A stretch of DNA of 6,751 nucleotides, from assembly GCA_029264225.1 (NCBI GenBank), contig JARICB010000002.1, positions 1 through 6,751 on the forward strand, read 5' to 3'. This stretch comes from Nocardioides sp. GTDB lineage: Bacteria > Actinomycetota > Actinomycetes > Propionibacteriales > Nocardioidaceae. Position numbers and translations under genes: made by a program. The notes under the pieces were generated by a model, which had not been told where the DNA came from, made no database searches, and saw only the letters and a list, made by a program, of their open reading frames with translations. How positions within the stretch are numbered: position 1 is the stretch's first letter; each line of letters starts with the position of its first letter. Shown here one piece after another: positions 1 to 5,512 of the stretch.

Positions 1-527
1 ACCAGGTCGATCGCGTGACCGCCGGCCGCCTCGACCCGACGGGTGAGCAGATCGACCGCTGACCCGGCCAACGGTTCGTGGGGCCGCGGGACCGGCAGCG
101 GTCCGATCCGGATGACGTGTTCGCCCGGCTGCCCCGCCGTGGTCACTGACGTAACGACCAGCCGCGCAACGGTGGTCGAGGCCATCACCTCTTGGAGGAC
201 AGGACCAAGCGGGACGTGATCAAGGTCGAGGCCGTCGATCACGAGCAGGGAGTCGACCCCGTCGAGTGCGCGACGCAGCGCCCCTTGCGGGCTGTCGCCC
301 GGCGTGGGCGGCACATCGAGTGCCGTCAGGCAGGCCTTCAGGACGTCGTCGGCACTATGCAGATCCTGGGCGTTTACCCAGGTGCTGGCCCCGTCTGCGG
401 CCGCGTGGCGGGCGAGCAGTGTCTTCCCGCTCCCGGGTGGGCCGACGATGCTGACCCAGCGCGAGGACGCCAGGGCGGTCGCCAGCCGTTCCTGGGTCGC
501 CTCGCGTCCAAGACAAGGGGTGAGCAC
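1..527 (-). CDS. NB-ARC/LuxR-AfsR-type P-loop ATPase regulator, N-terminal part (3' end outside window)
   Basis: About 175 residues are visible, read from GTG at 527 leftward off the window. Residues 29-36 are GPPGSGKT, a perfect Walker A motif after a short lead containing GRE (residues 7-9). LLVIDGLD (94-101) fits Walker B, RLVVTSVT (122-129) sits where these ATPases carry a sensor-like strand, and IGPLPVPRP followed by AVDLLTRRV (141-165) resembles the 'PLP...AV.LF..RA' stretch of NB-ARC/LuxR and AfsR-like STAND regulators. Known family role: ATP-switched signalling or transcription regulators, often with a C-terminal helix-turn-helix or TPR repeats; that part is not in the window, so the output domain is unknown. 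Start: an in-frame TAG lies at 539-537, GTG 527 is the first usual start after it, and no convincing Shine-Dalgarno precedes it. The gene follows the VOC gene on the same strand after 201 bp and probably has its own promoter. ATPase call firm, subfamily less so. Confidence 0.8.
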   Translation of the reverse strand, partial: MLTPCLGREATQERLATALASSRWVSIVGPPGSGKTLLARHAAADGASTWVNAQDLHSADDVLKACLTALDVPPTPGDSPQGALRRALDGVDSLLVIDGLDLDHVPLGPVLQEVMASTTVARLVVTSVTTAGQPGEHVIRIGPLPVPRPHEPLAGSAVDLLTRRVEAAGGHAIDL

Positions 528-558
528 GAACCGAATCTATAGGCACCCAGCCCGCAAT

Positions 559-588
559 TAGGTAGGACTACGGATGCCGAGACGTCAA
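559..588 (-). promoter_or_regulatory. Candidate sigma-70-type promoter of the P-loop ATPase gene
   Basis: On the minus strand TTGACG (588-583) is followed after 18 bp by TACCTA (564-559). The -35 element is close to consensus, the -10 is poor. A start of transcription near 552 would give a leader of about 25 nt before GTG 527. This is inferred from position and hexamer likeness only. Confidence 0.35.
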
Positions 589-620
589 GTTCCGGGAGAA
601 GGTGTGGACAGTTAGCCGAT

Positions 621-651
621 CAACTGGACCGCACAGGGGACAGCCCAGTTG
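621..651. repeat. Inverted repeat, 7 bp arms, in the intergenic region after the VOC gene
   Basis: CAACTGG (621-627) and CCAGTTG (645-651) are perfect reverse complements separated by 17 nt. It lies downstream of the VOC stop on the minus strand, beyond the larger repeat at 660-710, and upstream of the ATPase promoter. It could be a second termination hairpin or a protein-binding site; the long loop makes a stable RNA hairpin less certain. Confidence 0.4.
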
Positions 652-659
652 CATCGTTG

Positions 660-710
660 ACGCAGCAGGTCGCTGGCTCTACTGGGGGGTGGAGCCCCGG
701 CCTGCTGCGT
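660..710 (-). terminator. Nested stem-loop, probable terminator of the VOC gene
   Basis: ACGCAGCAGG (660-669) pairs perfectly with CCTGCTGCGT (701-710), and inside the loop GGCTC (675-679) pairs with GAGCC (692-696), giving a 10 bp outer stem with an inner 5 bp stem. It begins 19 nt after the VOC stop codon in the direction of that gene. No U-tract follows on the minus strand, so it would be a non-canonical terminator of the kind common in high-GC actinobacteria, or a 3'-end protecting structure. The structure is seen; its function is inferred. Confidence 0.5.
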
Positions 711-728
711 GTTCGCCTCGTGCAGGGT

Positions 729-1190
729 TCAATCAAGGCAGAACTCGTTGCCCTCCGGGTCGCGCATCACGATGAAGCCCGCGCTCAACTGCCCGTCGGG
801 CTCGAATCGTTGCTGACGGGTGGCACCCAGGGAACTGAGGCGAGCAGCTTCCGCCTCGAGAGCGTTCATGCGTTCATCCCCGGTCAGGCCGGGCGCCGCG
901 CGGACGTCGAGGTGGACCCGGTTCTTGGTGAGTTTCTCTTCGGGCACCTGCTGGAAGAAGAGGCGCGGACCCGATTCGTCCGGGTCGTGGATTCCGAACG
1001 CCGCATTGTGCCGCTCCGCCGGGACGCCGGCTCTGGTCAAGAAGTCCAGCCAGGCATCGGCGGTCTCGATCGGGTCGCCGGCCTCCCCACCCGGAATCGG
1101 GTCGACGTCGTAGCCGAGCACCTGGGTCCAGAAAAGGCCGAGGCGTCGAGGGTCGTGGGCGTCGAAGGTGACCTGAAATGCGGTTGACAT
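729..1190 (-). CDS. VOC family protein (glyoxalase/bleomycin-resistance-like, Glyoxalase_6 type)
   Basis: A 153-residue single-module VOC protein. It opens with FQVTFDAHDPRRLGLFW (residues 5-21), the usual first strand and helix ('..D..DP..La.FW..vLGy'), continues with RLFFQQVPEEKLTKNRVHLDV (76-96), and closes with VMRDPEGNEFCLD (141-153), the classic VOC C-terminal strand. H93 and E149 occupy positions that often bind metal in the superfamily. Substrate cannot be read from sequence; members include lyases, dioxygenases and drug-binding proteins, and this subgroup is mostly uncharacterised. Start: an ATG seven codons upstream (1211) exists, but ATG 1190 has a clear AAGGA seven bases before it and gives the usual N-terminus. 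The gene is divergent from the WYL regulator, whose probable operator lies in the 62 bp between them, so it is the likely regulated target. Confidence 0.88.
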   Translation of the reverse strand: MSTAFQVTFDAHDPRRLGLFWTQVLGYDVDPIPGGEAGDPIETADAWLDFLTRAGVPAERHNAAFGIHDPDESGPRLFFQQVPEEKLTKNRVHLDVRAAPGLTGDERMNALEAEAARLSSLGATRQQRFEPDGQLSAGFIVMRDPEGNEFCLD

Positions 1191-1197
1191 GGTTTCA

Positions 1198-1202
1198 TCC
1201 TT
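1198..1202 (-). promoter_or_regulatory. Ribosome binding site deciding the VOC start
   Basis: AAGGA read on the minus strand at 1202-1198, seven bases before ATG 1190. It lies inside the longer frame starting at 1211, and therefore argues for the shorter protein. Confidence 0.65.
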
Positions 1203-1210
1203 ACCCAACA

Positions 1211-1231
1211 AGCGGACAGGACGTGTCCGCT
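1211..1231. promoter_or_regulatory. Perfect palindrome, probable operator of the WYL regulator
   Basis: AGCGGACA (1211-1218) and TGTCCGCT (1224-1231) are exact reverse complements around a 5 bp spacer GGACG. The site is in the 62 bp between the divergent starts of the VOC gene (1190) and the WYL regulator (1253). DeoR/WYL (YafY-type) regulators commonly bind inverted repeats in their own divergent promoters, so autoregulation together with control of the VOC gene is the simplest reading. The symmetry is seen; binding is inferred. Confidence 0.65.
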
Positions 1232-1252
1232 CATGGCTGCGAGAATCACCGC

Positions 1253-2218
1253 ATGAGTGACACCACCGAGCGGGTTCTGAGACTGTTGTCCTTGCTGCAG
1301 CAGCGACCGGTGTGGACCGGACCCGAATTGGCCGATCGGCTCGATGTCACGACGCGCAGCATCCGGCGCGACATTGAGCGACTGCGGGCCTTGGGCTATC
1401 CGGTGCTGGCCGCCCGTGGTCTCGGCGGTGGCTACCAGTTGGGCCGTGGCAAGGATCTGCCACCACTGTTGCTCGATGATACCGAGGCCGTCGCGGTCGC
1501 CGTCTCCCTGCGACTTGCGGCCGGAGGCATGGTGAGCGGTGCCAGTGAGGCAGCCCTGAGCACCCTGGCCAAGCTCGACCAGGTCATGCCGCCACGCCTG
1601 CGCTCCGAGGTCAAGGCCATCCACGATGCCATCGACACATTGGGTGGCGCGAGCGAGGCTGTCGACGGTGACACCCTGCTGGTGATCGCCCGCGCCTGTC
1701 GCGACCTGGTGCGGGTCCGGTTCGGCTACACGGCGCGAGACGGTGCTGCTACCGAGCGCTGGGTGGAACCGATCCGACTGGTCGCGACCGGGCGCCGGTG
1801 GTATCTGATGGCGTGGGACGTCGAACGCGAGGATTGGCGCACCTTCCGGCTCGACCGGATGCGCGAGGTGAGCGCTTCGACGTGGCGGTTCACGCTGCGC
1901 GAGCACCCCGACCCACGTGAATTCGTGCACAACGCGATCAGCCGGGCGCCGTACAGCAATCACGCCCAGGTGCGCATCCACGCCGCGCTTGACGTGGTGG
2001 CCCAACGCATTGACACCCGCTGGGTGAAGCTGACCCCGATCGACGCTGGAACCACGCTGTTGGAGGCCAGTGCAGATTCGTTGGAACAGTTGGCTTACTA
2101 CTGCGTGCTGACTGGTCTGGAGTGTGAATTCGTTCAGCCTCCCGAACTCGTTGCGGTGGCCAACGAGCTGGCCGCTCGGCTATTGCAGGCAGCCGAGGCG
2201 GGTAGGGCGGCCACGTAG
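1253..2218 (+). CDS. WYL-domain transcriptional regulator (YafY/DeoR-like)
   Basis: A 321-residue protein with the full three-part layout of the family. Residues 4-62 form a winged helix-turn-helix (RVLRLLSLLQ, then ELADRLDVTTRSIRRDIERL, then GGGYQLG for the wing). The WYL domain spans about 148-205, with the naming motif intact as RRWYLMAWD (181-189) followed by WRTFRLDRM (195-203). The C-terminal WCX extension (about 235-310) has the usual ..W..L.P...gtTLLEAS pattern. WYL domains are thought to sense small ligands, often nucleic acid-derived. ATG 1253 is preferred over an in-frame ATG at 1178, which would run through the palindrome and the VOC start; the purine-rich GAGA at 1241-1244 is a weak ribosome site. 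It is divergent from the VOC gene and 9 bp ahead of the next gene, suggesting co-transcription with it. Whether it activates or represses cannot be told. Confidence 0.93.
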   Translation: MSDTTERVLRLLSLLQQRPVWTGPELADRLDVTTRSIRRDIERLRALGYPVLAARGLGGGYQLGRGKDLPPLLLDDTEAVAVAVSLRLAAGGMVSGASEAALSTLAKLDQVMPPRLRSEVKAIHDAIDTLGGASEAVDGDTLLVIARACRDLVRVRFGYTARDGAATERWVEPIRLVATGRRWYLMAWDVEREDWRTFRLDRMREVSASTWRFTLREHPDPREFVHNAISRAPYSNHAQVRIHAALDVVAQRIDTRWVKLTPIDAGTTLLEASADSLEQLAYYCVLTGLECEFVQPPELVAVANELAARLLQAAEAGRAAT

Positions 2219-2227
2219 GCTGGGGTC

Positions 2228-3013
2228 ATGACTGGAATGGTGCTGCTCCTGCTGACTCTCGGTGGGTTGGTCGTGGTGGCGCTGGTGGCCGGGCAGAGCG
2301 CCAAGAAGCGGCAGTTGGCCAAGGCAGAGGCCGACCTCGCGCCGGTGAAGCTGCTGGCCGAGGAAGACGTCACCGCTCTCGGTGTGGAACTCCAGGAGCT
2401 CGACATCGACATGGCCGGGCGCGACCTGGGTGCCGGCGAGAACGCTGACTATCAGCGTGCGCTGGACGCCTACGAGTCGTCGAAGATGGCGTCGGCGGCG
2501 ATGAGCAAGCCCGACGACATCCGCCACGTCACCGAGATCCTGGAGGACGGCCGCTATGCGATGGCGTGCGTACGCGCCCGGGTCGACGGACGCCCGCTGC
2601 CTACCCGTCGACCGCCGTGCTTCTTCGACCCGCGGCACGGAATGTCGGTAGCCGACGTGTCCTACACCCCGCCGGGTGGTGCTCAGCGTGACGTACCGGC
2701 CTGCCAGCTCGACGCCGAGCGGGTGCGGGTCGGTGCCGAGCCCGACATCCGTAAGGTGATGGTCGGCTCGCGCCGGGTGCCCTACTGGCAGGGCGGTCGC
2801 GCCTACCAGCCCTATGCCCAGGGCTACTTCGGCAACTTCGGACCGATGGACTGGATGTTCATGGGCATGCTCTTCAATGGCGGCTTCGACGGTCTCGGTG
2901 GCCTCGGCGAGGGTCTCGGTGAAGGACTCGGTGCGATGGGCGAGGGTCTGGGAGACATGTTCGGCAGCATCGGCGACGGCATCGGCTCCTTGTTCGATGG
3001 TTTCGACTTCTGA
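2228..3013 (+). CDS. Membrane-anchored conserved actinobacterial hypothetical protein with glycine-rich tail
   Basis: 261 residues, function unknown. Residues 4-22 are a hydrophobic helix with no cleavage-type small-residue motif, followed by the positive cluster KKR (26-28), so an N-terminal anchor with the rest cytoplasmic is likely. Residues 25-92 are charged and helical, possibly coiled coil. The middle (110-202) is the most family-like part: RRPPCFFDPRHGMSVADV and later VPYWQGGRAYQPYAQGYFG match from memory a motif recurring in uncharacterised actinobacterial proteins; C131 and C159 flank it and could pair or bind metal. Residues 218-261 are a repetitive Gly-Leu-Gly-Glu tail ending in FDGFDF, with glycine spacing like a glycine zipper. 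Start ATG 2228 follows GGGG (2222-2225) and sits 9 bp after the WYL stop, so coupling with the regulator is plausible. The strong hairpin just after its stop would end this unit. Confidence 0.82.
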   Translation: MTGMVLLLLTLGGLVVVALVAGQSAKKRQLAKAEADLAPVKLLAEEDVTALGVELQELDIDMAGRDLGAGENADYQRALDAYESSKMASAAMSKPDDIRHVTEILEDGRYAMACVRARVDGRPLPTRRPPCFFDPRHGMSVADVSYTPPGGAQRDVPACQLDAERVRVGAEPDIRKVMVGSRRVPYWQGGRAYQPYAQGYFGNFGPMDWMFMGMLFNGGFDGLGGLGEGLGEGLGAMGEGLGDMFGSIGDGIGSLFDGFDF

Positions 3014-3022
3014 CCTTTTCGA

Positions 3023-3085
3023 GATAGTCCGTGACGTTTGACAGGTGATTTTGCTGATTTCACCTGTCAAACGTCACGGACTATC
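3023..3085. terminator. Perfect 26 bp stem hairpin, probable terminator or dispersed palindromic repeat
   Basis: Bases 3023-3048 are the exact reverse complement of 3060-3085, with an 11 nt AT-rich loop (3049-3059). The outer end begins GATAGTCCGTGACG and the inner end reads ACAGGTGA. It starts 9 nt after the stop of the membrane protein gene and precedes the hydrolase in the same direction. No U-tract follows (CCCCGAATGG), so it would terminate by stem strength or be processed by a double-strand RNase. The uninterrupted identity is longer than a typical terminator stem, which suggests a dispersed palindrome or recent duplication. Confidence 0.7.
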
Positions 3086-3094
3086 CCCGAATGG

Positions 3095-3124
3095 AGGTTG
3101 AGGGTTGAGGGTTGAGGGTTGGGG
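3095..3124 (+). repeat. TTGAGGG tandem heptamer with G-quadruplex potential
   Basis: A 7 bp unit (TTGAGGG) repeats about four times in a row, starting from a partial unit at 3095. It supplies G-tracts at 3102-3104, 3109-3111, 3116-3118 and 3121-3124 separated by TTGA, TTGA and TT. Four tracts of at least three G with loops of 2-4 nt satisfy the usual intramolecular G-quadruplex rule, on the coding strand of the hydrolase. It lies 33-62 bp upstream of the preferred hydrolase start, so it would be in the mRNA leader or at the promoter. Confidence 0.75.
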
Positions 3125-3156
3125 CGGTGTCAGGGGTGGCTGGCAGACTGCCCTGC

Positions 3157-3930
3157 GTGGACACGGCATTGCAGGTCAGTGAGCTGGGGGAGAGCGGGTC
3201 TCGGATCGCGTTCTGCCATGGGCTCTTCGGTCAGGGCAAGAACTGGACGCAGCCGGGCAAGGCGCTGGCCGTGGATCATCGGGTGTGCTTGATCGACATG
3301 CCCAACCACGGCAGGTCGGCGTGGACGGAGCGCTTCGACTACCTGGAGGCTGCCGATGACGTCGCAGACCTCTTCTCCGACGACGACCCGGTGACGTTGG
3401 TAGGCCACTCGATGGGCGGCAAGATCGCCATGCTGCTGGCTCTGCGCCATCCCGAACTGGTCTCACGACTCGTGGTCGTGGACGTCTCGCCGGTCTCCTA
3501 CGACACCGGCAGGCGCGAGTTCGCTGGCTATATCGAGGCGATGCTGGCCCTCGACCTGGCCGCCGTGCGCAGCCGAAAGGACGCGGACGAGGCGTTGAGC
3601 GTGGCCGTCCCCCATCCGACCATCCGGTCCTTCCTGCTCCAGAACCTCCGGCGCGACGATCAGACCTGGCGGTGGCAGCTCAACCTCAGGCTGCTCGGTG
3701 ACGCACTCGGCGAGCTGGGCGGTTGGCCCGATCAGGCGGGCACCTTCGACAAGCCGGTGCTGTGGATCGCAGGAGCCACCTCCGACTACGTGCTGGACGA
3801 CTACGCACCGGCGATGGAGCGGCTGTTTCCTCGGGTGCGTCGCGTCACGATCAAGGGCGCCGGCCACTGGGTGCACTCCGAGCAGCCGGAGGTCTTCCTC
3901 GAGGTGTTGCGCAGGTTCGTCGACGCCTGA
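3157..3930 (+). CDS. Alpha/beta hydrolase, YbfF-like esterase family
   Basis: 257 residues, the normal length for this family. HGLFGQGKNW (21-30) carries the oxyanion-hole HG, DMPNHGRS (47-54) is the conserved 'D.rNHG.S' strand, GHSMGGK (83-89) is the nucleophile elbow with Ser85, DVSPVSYD (109-116) matches the 'DIAPV.Y' segment of E. coli YbfF, and GAGHWVHSEQPE (234-245) holds the catalytic His237. Asp109 or Asp210 would be the acid. These proteins hydrolyse short-chain acyl esters or thioesters; the physiological substrate is not predictable. The start is uncertain: GTG 3157 gives the usual short N-terminus but lacks a good ribosome site, while GTG 3136, preceded by GGGGCGG, would add 7 residues, and TTG 3112 lies inside the tandem repeat. 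The gene stands alone, behind the hairpin and repeat, and is convergent with the CGNR gene with a 13 bp gap. Confidence 0.9.
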   Translation: MDTALQVSELGESGSRIAFCHGLFGQGKNWTQPGKALAVDHRVCLIDMPNHGRSAWTERFDYLEAADDVADLFSDDDPVTLVGHSMGGKIAMLLALRHPELVSRLVVVDVSPVSYDTGRREFAGYIEAMLALDLAAVRSRKDADEALSVAVPHPTIRSFLLQNLRRDDQTWRWQLNLRLLGDALGELGGWPDQAGTFDKPVLWIAGATSDYVLDDYAPAMERLFPRVRRVTIKGAGHWVHSEQPEVFLEVLRRFVDA

Positions 3931-3943
3931 TCGGCAGTTCCGG

Positions 3944-4477
3944 CTAGGCCCTCTGTCGCGCCCGGTAGGCGGCGACCGCCTCTCGGTTGCCACAGGTCGT
4001 GGAGCAGTAGCGGCGCGAGCGATTGCGGGAGAGGTCGAGCACCAGAGCGCTGCAGTCGCCGGCGGCACAGATGGCGAGCCGGTTCAGCTCATCAGTGCGG
4101 ATCACATCGATCATTGCCATGGCCGTCTCCACCAGCATGCGCTGGGCCAGGGGAGCCTCGGCCGCGATCGCGTGGATGTGCCAGTCGAGGTCGTCGTGAC
4201 GCACGAGATGAGGTACGGCGCGGGCCTTGGCCAGGATCTCGTTGACCAACTCCACCGCCGTATCGCGCTCAGCGCTCAGCAGTTCCCGCAGCCGCGCGCG
4301 GACCGCTCGTACGGCGCCAAGTTCGGTCTCGTCGCGATCATGACGACCCGAATACTCGCGGTCGGTGAAGAACGTGGTCAATGCCTCGACGCTGGCCAGG
4401 GTGTCGGGTTCCTCGGCCGTGTTGACCAGCGCGACCGCAGACTGGAGGGCGTCCGCCGTGTCATAGGTGAATAGCAC
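3944..4477 (-). CDS. CGNR zinc-finger (ABATE domain) putative transcription regulator
   Basis: 177 residues starting at GTG 4477. The N-terminal ~125 residues fit the helical ABATE domain (pattern around TADALQSAVALVNT, then ELGAVRAVRARLRELLSAE). The C-terminus is the CGNR zinc finger: CAAGDC (137-142) gives two cysteines and RRYCSTTCGNREAVAAYRARQ (155-175) the other two plus the naming CGNR at 162-165, so all four ligands (C137, C142, C158, C162) are intact. The family is described as putative stress-induced transcription regulators, with the finger taken to bind DNA; biochemical evidence is thin. GTG 4477 has GGTAAGG seven bases upstream. It is divergent from an EamA exporter across 39 bp, and the palindrome by the exporter start could be its operator, which would make the exporter its target (inference). 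It converges on the hydrolase, and no terminator is visible between them. Confidence 0.92.
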   Translation of the reverse strand: MLFTYDTADALQSAVALVNTAEEPDTLASVEALTTFFTDREYSGRHDRDETELGAVRAVRARLRELLSAERDTAVELVNEILAKARAVPHLVRHDDLDWHIHAIAAEAPLAQRMLVETAMAMIDVIRTDELNRLAICAAGDCSALVLDLSRNRSRRYCSTTCGNREAVAAYRARQRA

Positions 4478-4478
4478 T

Positions 4479-4508
4479 TTGACACCTTACCAAGCGTCAG
4501 AGTAGCGT
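4479..4508 (+). promoter_or_regulatory. Promoter of the EamA gene, likely giving a leaderless or near-leaderless mRNA
   Basis: TTGACA (4479-4484), a consensus -35, is followed after 18 bp by TAGCGT (4503-4508), which fits the loose TANNNT -10 of actinobacteria. Transcription would then begin about 4515-4517, and the ATG is at 4517. No Shine-Dalgarno precedes that ATG, in keeping with a leaderless transcript. The -35 overlaps the leader of the opposing CGNR gene. Confidence 0.55.
4485..4491 (-). promoter_or_regulatory. Ribosome binding site of the CGNR gene, fixing its GTG start
   Basis: GGTAAGG read on the minus strand (4491-4485), seven bases before GTG 4477. It supports the GTG start because no ATG is available near it in frame. 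Confidence 0.6.
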
Positions 4509-4521
4509 CATGGTTCATGAC
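4507..4521. promoter_or_regulatory. Palindrome over the EamA start, candidate operator for the CGNR/EamA pair
   Basis: GTCATG (4507-4512) and CATGAC (4516-4521) are exact reverse complements around GTT. The site covers the end of the plus -10 element, the predicted transcription start and the ATG of the exporter, and lies just upstream of TACTCT (4504-4499), a -10-like element for the CGNR gene. A further CATGAC half-site follows at 4532-4537. Position suits a site that blocks both promoters; the binding protein is unknown. Confidence 0.45.
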
Positions 4522-5512
4522 AAGTGTGACCCATGACCGGTCGGCGGTCCAGGGTTCGAGAACCAGGTCCGGACTGGCCTTTGCGGTCGTCTCCGCCATG
4601 ACTTTCGCCCTCTCGGGCACCTTGGCGCGCGGTCTGCTCGACGCGGGCTGGACGGCTGGTTCCGCCGTGGCTGCGCGGATCGCCATCGCGGCCGTGGTGC
4701 TGGTCGTACCCGGGCTGCTCGCGCTGCGGGGGCGCTGGCACCTGCTGCGTTCGAACGGCCTGCTCGTGACGACCTATGGTGTCGCAGCGGTCGCTGGGGC
4801 TCAGCTCTGCTACTTCTATGCAATCAGCTATATGCAGGTCAGTGTTGCGCTGTTGATCGAGTACACCGCCCCCGTCGCCGTGGTGCTCTGGTTGTGGCTG
4901 CGTCATGGCAACCGACCCCACCGGCTGACCGTTGCGGGCGCGATCGTGGCGGCGCTGGGCCTGGTGCTCGTGCTCGACGTGATCTCCGGCGCGGACCTGA
5001 ACGCGATCGGCATCGCCTGGGGGTTGGGTGCGATGGTGGGCGCCGCGACCTACTTCGTCATCGGGGGAGACACCGACAACGGGCTGCCGCCGATCACCCT
5101 GGCCGCTGGCGGCCTGGTCGTGGGCGGCGTCGTGCTGCTGGCGGCCGGCCTGGTCGGCGTACTGCCCATGCACGCCACCACGATCGATGTCAGCTATGAC
5201 GGTGTCGTGGTGCCGTGGTGGGTGCCGGTGCTCGCGCTCGGTCTGGTGACCGCGGCCGTCGCCTACGTCACCGGCATCGAGGCCGCGCGCCGGCTGGGCT
5301 CGCGGCTCGCGTCCTTCATTGCGCTGTTCGAGGTGCTGATGGCGCTGGTCTTCGCCTGGCTGCTCCTCGATGAGCTGCCCCGCGCCATACAACTGCTGGG
5401 TGGGCTGCTCGTCCTGGCGGGGGTGGTAGTGGTCAAGCTCGGGGAGGGCCGCAGCGCGCTCGTGATCGAGCCACTGCCGGAGCCTGATCTCAGCGAGCGT
5501 TCTGCCGCTTGA
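4517..5512 (+). CDS. EamA family (DMT superfamily) transporter
   Basis: 331 residues with about ten hydrophobic segments between residues 18 and 307, arranged as two EamA repeats (about 18-152 and 165-307), the standard layout of 10-TM drug/metabolite exporters. The first repeat has FALSGTLARG and later YFYAISYMQVSVALLIEYTAPV (99-120), the second AAVAYVTGIEAARRLGSRLASFIALFEVLMALVFAWLLLDE (246-286), both signature regions where EamA repeats end in 'p.....l....lgE'. Substrate is unknown; relatives export amino acids, metabolites or drugs across the cytoplasmic membrane. The C-terminus after 310 is a short polar cytoplasmic tail. ATG 4517 is chosen because it fits a probable leaderless promoter; GTG 4526 is an alternative with no better signal. 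It is divergent from the CGNR gene, and its last 23 bp overlap the end of the AI-2E family gene on the other strand. Confidence 0.92.
   Translation: MTSVTHDRSAVQGSRTRSGLAFAVVSAMTFALSGTLARGLLDAGWTAGSAVAARIAIAAVVLVVPGLLALRGRWHLLRSNGLLVTTYGVAAVAGAQLCYFYAISYMQVSVALLIEYTAPVAVVLWLWLRHGNRPHRLTVAGAIVAALGLVLVLDVISGADLNAIGIAWGLGAMVGAATYFVIGGDTDNGLPPITLAAGGLVVGGVVLLAAGLVGVLPMHATTIDVSYDGVVVPWWVPVLALGLVTAAVAYVTGIEAARRLGSRLASFIALFEVLMALVFAWLLLDELPRAIQLLGGLLVLAGVVVVKLGEGRSALVIEPLPEPDLSERSAA

Noticed and set aside
192..542. Plus-strand open frames opposite the left-edge ATPase
   Set aside because: The minus strand carries Walker A GPPGSGKT and Walker B in one unbroken frame; the plus frames show nothing.
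1184..1212. TTGACA (1184-1189) as the -35 of a promoter for the WYL regulator
   Set aside because: Nothing resembling TANNNT lies 16-19 bp downstream, and the hexamer falls on the VOC start codon, so the match is probably chance.
1037..2005. 322-codon open frame on the minus strand opposite the WYL regulator
   Set aside because: Low-information His/Gln/Gly-rich product spanning parts of two recognised genes and their shared promoter; a GC-bias artefact.
3038..3066. TTGACA inside the 26 bp hairpin as a hydrolase promoter
   Set aside because: The sequence at the right spacing (CACCTG) is not a -10 element. The hexamer is explained by the palindrome.
2180..3070. 296-codon open frame on the minus strand opposite the membrane protein
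   Set aside because: It starts inside the 26 bp hairpin and has no recognisable motif. The plus frame has a membrane anchor, a ribosome site and a familiar conserved domain.
3095..3124. The tandem repeat as a CRISPR array or iteron origin
   Set aside because: The units are 7 bp, contiguous and have no spacers; no cas or rep gene is present.
3698..4474. 258-codon plus-strand frame across the hydrolase end and CGNR gene
   Set aside because: It is out of frame with the hydrolase and antisense to the intact CGNR zinc finger, so it is a shadow.
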